Source: Flavobacterium daejeonense DSM 17708 | GTDB taxonomy: Bacteria > Bacteroidota > Bacteroidia > Flavobacteriales > Flavobacteriaceae | Assembly (NCBI RefSeq): GCF_000425425.1 | Contig: NZ_AUDK01000003.1 | Location: 124,001 to 188,000 of the forward strand | DNA: 64,000 bases | Reading direction: 5' to 3' | In this document: piece by piece, positions 59,346 through 64,000 of the stretch | Layout: the number at the start of each line of letters is the position of its first letter | How positions within the stretch are numbered: position 1 is the first letter of the stretch | Translations under genes and position numbers: made by a program | Notes under the pieces: generated by a model | Seen by the model: the letters and a program-made list of their open reading frames with translations, nothing else | Database searches by the model: none | What the model was told of the DNA's origin: nothing

Positions 59346-59702
59346 ATGTCAAGAGATATAAAACTTAAAGAGCGTTGGGAAAAGCTCGTCGATATACTTT
59401 CAAACCAATTTTCGCAGGGAGAAGATTTGGATTTGGACGCCATTATTTTTCTAATTGGAGTTCAGGAATTAGGGAAATTACATCGGGAATTTAAAAAAGA
59501 TGAAAAAGTAAACCTGATGCATATTGCCATTTGCCGTTTGCTGGAGCCTTATGGTTATTACGAATTTGATTTTTTTGACGCCGAAGGCTGGCCGCATTAC
59601 AAAGTAAAAGAACAATTACCTTCGTTAAAAGCCGGGGAACAATCGGTTTTGATGAAGGAAGCCATTGTGAATTATTTTATCGGGAAAGAACTTATTGATT
59701 GA
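59346..59702 (+). CDS. Conserved hypothetical protein before pheS
   Basis: A 118-residue soluble, acidic protein (MSRDIKLKERWEKLVDILS to YFIGKELID). It is mainly helical with a Trp/His segment AEGWPHYKVKEQLPSL. The gene is preceded by four copies of the word AACTCAT (about 59310-59336). It appears to belong to a family restricted to Flavobacteria-type genomes. Its function is unknown. Confidence 0.75.
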   Translation: MSRDIKLKERWEKLVDILSNQFSQGEDLDLDAIIFLIGVQELGKLHREFKKDEKVNLMHIAICRLLEPYGYYEFDFFDAEGWPHYKVKEQLPSLKAGEQSVLMKEAIVNYFIGKELID

Positions 59703-59724
59703 TGATTGCAGAGTAACGATTGTA

Positions 59725-59757
59725 GACCCGAGCGATAGGAACGTGCGAAGCATTTTA
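59725..59757. repeat. Small dispersed repeat before pheS
   Basis: GACCCGAGCGATAG (59725-59738), followed by GAAC and GCGAAGCATTTTAG. It is the same word as at 62117-62130, where GCGAAGCAATTT follows. It is a short interspersed repeat seen in two intergenic gaps of this window. Confidence 0.7.
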
Positions 59758-59808
59758 GATTTGCTTTAAAAACTCATAACTCATAACCCATAACTCACAA
59801 CTTTTACT

Positions 59809-59816
59809 TAAATTTG
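59809..59816 (+). promoter_or_regulatory. -7 promoter box of pheS
   Basis: TAAATTTG, a perfect TAnnTTTG match 23 bases before the pheS ATG. The following GCACTCTCAA repeats what is found before moxR. No -33 TTG is seen at the normal spacing. Confidence 0.6.
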
Positions 59817-59838
59817 CACTCTCAATTATTGGACGAAA

Positions 59839-60858
59839 ATGATAGATAAGATTAAAGAATATATTGGTGAAGCACAGGCTTTTTCTACTCATGATACAGC
59901 CGAATTAGAATCATTCAGAATTAAATTTTTAGGAAGTAAAGGAATCTTAAAAGAGTTTTTTGCTGAATTTAAAAATGTGCCTAACGAACAAAAAAAGGAA
60001 TTTGGTCAGGTAATCAATTTGCTTAAAACTTCTGCTGAAGACAAAGTAAAATCCATCCAGGAAGCTTTAGAAAGTAAGGAAGAAGCTAAAGGGGTTTATG
60101 GCGATTTGACCCGTGCTGCCGAGCCGGTGACTATTGGTTCTCGTCATCCGATTTCGATTGTGAAAAACCAAATTATCGATATTTTTTCAACTATCGGGTT
60201 CAATGTTTCTGAAGGTCCGGAAATCGAGGACGACTGGCATAATTTTACCGCATTAAACCTGCCAGAATACCATCCGGCGCGAGATATGCAGGATACTTTT
60301 TTCATTCAGACTAATCCTGATATTTTATTGCGTACCCACACTTCGTCGGTGCAGGTACGTTATATGGAAAACAATAAACCGCCTATCAGAACGATTTCAC
60401 CGGGACGTGTTTTTCGTAATGAAGCCGTTTCATCCCGTTCACACTGTATTTTTCATCAGGTGGAAGGTTTGTATATTGACAAAGAGGTTTCTTTTGCTGA
60501 TTTGAAACAGACGCTTTTGTATTTTACTAAAGAGATGTTCGGAAAATCTAAAATCCGTTTGCGTCCTTCTTATTTTCCGTTTACGGAACCAAGTGCCGAA
60601 ATTGATATTTACTGGGGGTTAAAAACTGAAACCGATTACAGAATTACCAAAGGAACAGGTTGGTTAGAAATTGGTGGTTGCGGAATGGTAGATCCAAATG
60701 TTTTGAAAAACTGCGGCATTAACCCTGAAGAATACAACGGATTTGCTTTTGGAATGGGAGTAGAGCGTATTGCGATGTTGTTATACCAAATTGGCGATAT
60801 CCGTATGTTTTATGAAAACGATGTACGTTTCTTAGAGCAGTTTAAATCAATAATATAA
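59839..60858 (+). CDS. pheS: Phenylalanine-tRNA ligase alpha subunit
   Basis: A 339-residue class II aminoacyl-tRNA synthetase subunit that charges tRNA-Phe together with PheT. An N-terminal coiled coil (1-85) precedes the catalytic core: motif 1 near GPEIEDDWHNFTALNLP, HPARDMQDTFF, motif 2 as GRVFRNEAVSSRSHCIFHQVE, and motif 3 as FAFGMGVERIAMLLY. All motifs and the length are normal. pheT is not adjacent; the window shows an unknown gene after a hairpin instead. Confidence 0.97.
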   Translation: MIDKIKEYIGEAQAFSTHDTAELESFRIKFLGSKGILKEFFAEFKNVPNEQKKEFGQVINLLKTSAEDKVKSIQEALESKEEAKGVYGDLTRAAEPVTIGSRHPISIVKNQIIDIFSTIGFNVSEGPEIEDDWHNFTALNLPEYHPARDMQDTFFIQTNPDILLRTHTSSVQVRYMENNKPPIRTISPGRVFRNEAVSSRSHCIFHQVEGLYIDKEVSFADLKQTLLYFTKEMFGKSKIRLRPSYFPFTEPSAEIDIYWGLKTETDYRITKGTGWLEIGGCGMVDPNVLKNCGINPEEYNGFAFGMGVERIAMLLYQIGDIRMFYENDVRFLEQFKSII

Positions 60859-60867
60859 TTTAAGTCG

Positions 60868-60918
60868 AAAGTCAAAAGTCAAAAGTCTCAAAGTTTGGGA
60901 CTTTTGACTTTTGACTTT
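60868..60918. repeat. 20-bp perfect hairpin after pheS
   Basis: Arms 60868-60887 and 60899-60918 are perfectly complementary; each arm is the word AAAGTC or AAAAGTC in three tandem copies. The loop is 11 bases. The element fills the gap between pheS and the next gene. No T-run is present directly after the stem, so it may be a repeat element and not a terminator. Confidence 0.8.
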
Positions 60919-60934
60919 ATAATTTTTGACTACG

Positions 60935-61342
60935 ATGAAAAAAGACATAACAATCCCCGAAGTAGAAAACGTATTTATTGCCGCTGTTCAGGAATGGAGC
61001 GACGATTTTATGGAGAAAGTGTGGTATGCTTATTTAGTCAACGACAGTGATTTCAATATTGAAAGTGCGATGGTGGTTTCTAAAGCTTTTGGGACTATCG
61101 ATGGAGAAATGAAGAAGACCTCAATTTTGCGTCATGCTTTTGTAGAAGTTCCTGCTGTTTCAGTAATAAAAATTGAAATGATTGAAAAAAGTCTTCTGGC
61201 ATTGAACAACGAATTCATGCTGACTTATTTCATTGGAAACACATTATACGACAAGAAATTTATCTTTAAAGCGAATTCCATTAACGAAAACAACACCGAA
61301 GAGGTGCCTATTTTATTTGTAGATGGGGTGATTGTGAGATAG
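60935..61342 (+). CDS. Conserved hypothetical protein after pheS
   Basis: A 135-residue soluble protein, beta-rich in the second half (FMLTYFIGNTLYDKKFIFKA). The start at 60935 (MKKDITIPEVENVFIAAVQE) is chosen since the longer frame begins within the hairpin. Such proteins are often mislabelled as PheS because they follow it. No motif is recognised. A terminator follows 19 bases after the stop. Confidence 0.75.
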   Translation: MKKDITIPEVENVFIAAVQEWSDDFMEKVWYAYLVNDSDFNIESAMVVSKAFGTIDGEMKKTSILRHAFVEVPAVSVIKIEMIEKSLLALNNEFMLTYFIGNTLYDKKFIFKANSINENNTEEVPILFVDGVIVR

Positions 61343-61361
61343 ACTTTTTCTTAAAAATAAT

Positions 61362-61406
61362 AACCGCAAATTCGCAGATTTTTAATGTGAGTTTGCGGTT
61401 TTTTTA
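61362..61406 (+). terminator. Terminator after the pheS-linked gene
   Basis: A stem AACCGCAAA / TTTGCGGTT (61362-61370, 61392-61400) with a T-run to 61406. Confidence 0.8.
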
Positions 61407-61454
61407 TTGAGTATTTTGTAAGTATATTTTTTATATTTGAGTTAAAATAATACT

Positions 61455-61847
61455 ATGAATTTCTATAAAAATGTTATTGTAATATTTACTTTGTTCTTTT
61501 TAATATCTTGTGAAAAATTTTACATTTCTTCGATTGTAAATGACTCAAAAAATAAAATTACAGTTAATGTGAAAATTGATAATGAGGCTGTTAATAAAAA
61601 ACGTAAAAAATATTTAGAAAAAGGTTATGAATTTAATGAAGAAAATCCTAAAGATTATAAAATTGAGATTAATCCATCAAACTCATATGATCTCGATGGG
61701 CGAATGCATGTTAAACCTGACTTTTACGACATATAGGAAATAGAAATTTATTCAGGAGATACATTAATTTTAAAATGCAGAAGGGACCAAATGCAAAAAC
61801 TTTTTTCAACTGAATCAGCTGGGCGTTTAGATCTGATAATTAATTAA
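61455..61847 (+). pseudogene. Small lipoprotein gene interrupted by an in-frame TAG
   Basis: The frame starts MNFYKNVIVIFTLFFLISC (lipobox LISC) and runs to TAG at 61734-61736 (93 residues). The same frame continues without other stops for 36 codons, EIEIYSGDTLILKCRRDQMQ and onward to TAA at 61845-61847. The continuation has protein-like content. A one-base change from a sense codon would explain it. The shorter product could still be made as a truncated lipoprotein. No family is recognised. Confidence 0.65.
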
Positions 61848-62193
61848 ATCCAAAACAATTTTGTTATTTCTGATAAAATGCTCGTTATTCATTAGAAATA
61901 ATCGCAAATCCTAAGAAATTAATCTGCGAATTTGCGGTTATCCCTTTCGTGCGCTAATCCTTTCACTTTCTAAACATTATATTCTCACGCAGATTCTACA
62001 GATTTTAGCAGATTTTTTATAATAGTTTATCTGCTTAAATCTGCAAAATCTGCGTGCTTGTTTAAAAGAGATACATTTATAAAAACAAAACCGCAAATTC
62101 ACTTATTATAATTTGCGACCCGAGCGATAGCGAATAGGCGAAGCAATTTGCGGTTACTCTCGTTATGTGATTGCTTCGTTCCTCGCAATGACA
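61848..62193. repeat. Gap filled with hairpin repeats before gpsA end
   Basis: No gene is seen. CACGCAGATT / AATCTGCGTG (61986-61995, 62047-62056) and AGCAGAT / ATCTGCT (62007-62013, 62029-62035) nest into one structure. AACCGCAAATT / AATTTGCGGTT (62089-62099, 62145-62155) frame GACCCGAGCGATAG (62117-62130), the repeat also found at 59725. These look like small mobile or REP-like sequences. Confidence 0.65.
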
Positions 62194-63189
62194 TTAATCC
62201 AGTTTCTCAGTCAGTTTTTTAAATACGGTTCTGGCATTTTTGCCTTGGTATAATACCTCGTGAACGGCATCTATAATTGGTGTTTTGGCACCATAACCCT
62301 GATTGAGTTTGTAAGCGCTTTTAGTGGCATAATAACCTTCGGCAACCATGCTCATTTCCATCATGGCGCTTTTTACAGTGTAGCCTTTTCCAATCATGTT
62401 TCCGAACATTCTGTTTCTTGAAAACACCGAATAACCCGTTACTAATAAATCGCCCAGATAAGCCGAATCATTGATGTTGCGTTTCATTTTGTGTACTTTT
62501 CGAATGAATTTCTTCATCTCACGAATGGCATTACTCATCAACACCGATTGGAAGTTATCGCCATAACCCAAGCCGTGAGCAATTCCGGCAGCGATGGCAT
62601 AAATATTTTTAAGCATGGCCGCATATTCCGTTCCAATGATGTCATCGGTAATTTTGGTTTTGATGTAATTGCTGTTGAGACTTTTGGCAACTGTTTTGGC
62701 TTTTTCAGGATCGCCGCAGGCAATTGTTAAGTATGACAAACGTTCTAATGCCACCTCTTCGGCGTGACAAGGTCCTGTGATTACACCGATATTGTAATAC
62801 GGAATTTCGTATTGAAAATGGAAATGTTCGCCAACAATTAAACTTGTTTCCGGAACAATTCCTTTGATGGCCGAGAAAATAATTTTGTCTTTAAGAGAAA
62901 CGCTAAGTTGTTGCAATTCGGCATCTAAAAAAGCCGAAGGAATAGCAAAGACAACATAGTCAGCATAAGCTACAGCTTCGTTGATATCATTAGTTAGCAG
63001 TAGTTTTTTGGTGTCAAATTCAACCGAACTGATGTAGTTTGGGTTGTGTTTGTATTTTTTGATGTGTTCAATCGCTGATTCATTTCGCATATACCAGGCC
63101 ACTTCATCAAGATTAGCACAGAGCATTTTTGTAATAGCTGTTGCCCAACTTCCGCCACCAATTACTGCAAACTTTTTATTTTGATCCAT
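62194..63189 (-). CDS. gpsA: Glycerol-3-phosphate dehydrogenase (NAD(P)+)
   Basis: A 331-residue enzyme making sn-glycerol 3-phosphate from dihydroxyacetone phosphate for phospholipid synthesis. The NAD site is VIGGGSWATAITKML (about residues 9-23). Other conserved parts are FAIPSAFLDAEL, FSAIKGIVPET, VITGPCHAEEVA (with conserved GPCHAEE), the catalytic Lys in AAMLKNIYAIAAGIAHGLGYGDN, and LGDLLVTGYSVFSRNRMFG. Length and motifs are normal. Confidence 0.96.
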   Translation of the reverse strand: MDQNKKFAVIGGGSWATAITKMLCANLDEVAWYMRNESAIEHIKKYKHNPNYISSVEFDTKKLLLTNDINEAVAYADYVVFAIPSAFLDAELQQLSVSLKDKIIFSAIKGIVPETSLIVGEHFHFQYEIPYYNIGVITGPCHAEEVALERLSYLTIACGDPEKAKTVAKSLNSNYIKTKITDDIIGTEYAAMLKNIYAIAAGIAHGLGYGDNFQSVLMSNAIREMKKFIRKVHKMKRNINDSAYLGDLLVTGYSVFSRNRMFGNMIGKGYTVKSAMMEMSMVAEGYYATKSAYKLNQGYGAKTPIIDAVHEVLYQGKNARTVFKKLTEKLD

Positions 63190-63400
63190 CTTTTGTTAGA
63201 ATTTATTCAAAAATACTTAAAAATGCAGTAATGAAACAAGATTAATCGTTTTTTAGTGTGTGGTTGTTGGTGAAAAAATTTTATTTTTTTTTATTTTTTT
63301 ATAATAAAGGTTTATTTTTTTTCGTTGTAAGTTTCTGTATATAAATAATTTGTGTTTTTCTAATATTGTTAGAATTAGTTAATTTAGTTTTGGTGTTATG

Positions 63401-63435
63401 AAAAAGGCGTCTTCAAAAAATGTAGACGCCTTTTT
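63401..63435. terminator. Terminator after the alcohol dehydrogenase gene
   Basis: A 12-bp stem AAAAAGGCGTCT / AGACGCCTTTTT (63401-63412, 63424-63435) just past the end of the - strand gene. The remainder of the gap 63190-63400 is AT-rich, with the gpsA promoter probably within it. Confidence 0.9.
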
Positions 63436-63455
63436 TTGTGTTTTGTAGAGTATTT

Positions 63456-64000
63456 TTAGTAACTCATTTCAACAATTGCTTTTACTTTTTCGAGCGTAAC
63501 CTGTTGGTTTTCTCCCAATCCTTTCCAGCCTCTTTCTTCAAATCGGTTTACGATAAAATCGGCGGTTTTTGTATAATCATCGGTGTATTGAGATAATTTG
63601 GTATCCATGCCCATTTGGTGGAAAAAGGCAACCGTTTTATTAATCGCTTCCTGAGCAATTTCTTCTTCGGTACCGTTTAAATTAAAAATACGTTTTCCGT
63701 ATTGCGCCAGTTTTGCTTTTTTGGTTTCAAACAAAACCTGATATAAATTAGGGCCAATAATAGCTAAAGTTCGGGCGTGATCTATGTGGTATAAAGCCGT
63801 TAATTCGTGACCAATCATGTGCGTGGCCCAGTCGCCGGGAACACCTTTTTGGATCAATCCGTTCAGTGCCATGGTACAGCACCACATAAAATTAGAAGCC
63901 AGAGCGTAATTATTTGGATTTTCGACTACTTTTGGACCAACCTCGATTAAAGTTTGCAAAATTCCCTCTGAAATTCTGTCTTGTAAATAAGCATCGTGTG
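63456..64000 (-). CDS. Iron-containing alcohol dehydrogenase, YqhD-like (5' end outside window)
   Basis: The last 181 residues of a group III alcohol dehydrogenase. Metal-binding His residues are in HMIGHELTALYHIDHARTLAI (two short His motifs, GHEL and HIDHAR). The upstream part is open to the window edge (YLQDRISEGILQTLIEVGPKV), so the N-terminal NAD domain lies beyond base 64000. The SNFMWCCTMALNGLI stretch is typical of the YqhD/butanol dehydrogenase group, which reduces aldehydes with NADPH. It has a strong terminator. Confidence 0.92.
   Translation of the reverse strand, partial: HDAYLQDRISEGILQTLIEVGPKVVENPNNYALASNFMWCCTMALNGLIQKGVPGDWATHMIGHELTALYHIDHARTLAIIGPNLYQVLFETKKAKLAQYGKRIFNLNGTEEEIAQEAINKTVAFFHQMGMDTKLSQYTDDYTKTADFIVNRFEERGWKGLGENQQVTLEKVKAIVEMSY

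Overview
The window reads as the chromosome of a Bacteroidota species, most likely a Flavobacterium or close relative in the Flavobacteriaceae. The evidence is Bacteroidota-type promoters (TAnnTTTG), a moxR-DUF58-batABCDE operon, Bacteroides-type tra genes, an outer-membrane receptor with a CarboxypepD_reg-like front, YraN, and an ALDH7-type dehydrogenase beside 3-hydroxyanthranilate dioxygenase. The window splits into an integrated mobile element (1 to about 23.35 kb), a short chromosomal stretch (lipoprotein gene and mfd), an AT-rich island placed inside the 3' end of mfd (about 27.3-34.76 kb), and ordinary chromosome to 64 kb.

The mobile element is one end of a CTnDOT-like integrative conjugative element (ICE). 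It carries a tra block on the + strand (traG 5'-truncated by the window, then traI, J, K, a small unknown, L, M, N, O, Q) ending in a clear terminator. Cargo follows: MarR regulator plus membrane protein, a decayed DHFR-like gene, a GNAT acetyltransferase, a VOC protein, two overlapping excisionase-like HTH genes, a YoaK-like membrane protein, an orphan receiver domain and an extra RsgA GTPase. Next is a PRTRC cassette (ssb, DUF932, E, C, unknown, B, ThiF on the - strand), and last a tyrosine integrase with the IntDOT-like Ser in place of the first catalytic Arg. A GTAACTTTGC site, matching the GTANNTTTGC core known for CTnDOT, lies where the ICE appears to end. It overlaps the -7 promoter box of the lipoprotein-mfd operon.

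The most interesting part is the island in mfd. It encodes an apparent ribosomally made, post-translationally modified peptide (RiPP) system: a 58-residue precursor with two F-A-K motifs in tandem (31468-31644, -), a SPASM radical-SAM maturase resembling the FxsB/GrrM cyclophane-forming group, a peptidase-containing ABC exporter (C39), a 37-residue membrane microprotein, a MORN-like lipoprotein, a large outer-membrane beta-barrel receptor, and a divergent XRE regulator whose start lies in six perfect 10-bp repeats. A terminator hairpin sits between precursor and maturase. The far edge carries a second copy of the last 37 codons of mfd, identical in protein over 33 residues but with many silent changes. 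This implies that the island arrived with its own mfd tail and displaced the resident one.

The right half holds a CHASE4-like hybrid histidine kinase, a porin-like protein, an ACT-type 'aspartate kinase' protein, yraN, LD-carboxypeptidase, a frameshifted exo/endonuclease-phosphatase gene, nbaC, an aldehyde dehydrogenase, a metallophosphoesterase, an AlbA_2 protein, a DUF4382 lipoprotein, an SDR, the moxR-bat operon, cvpA, pheS, gpsA and part of an iron alcohol dehydrogenase. Many intergenic gaps there contain perfect hairpins built from short repeated words. One small lipoprotein gene (61455-61847) is broken by an in-frame TAG. No tRNA, rRNA or CRISPR array was seen.
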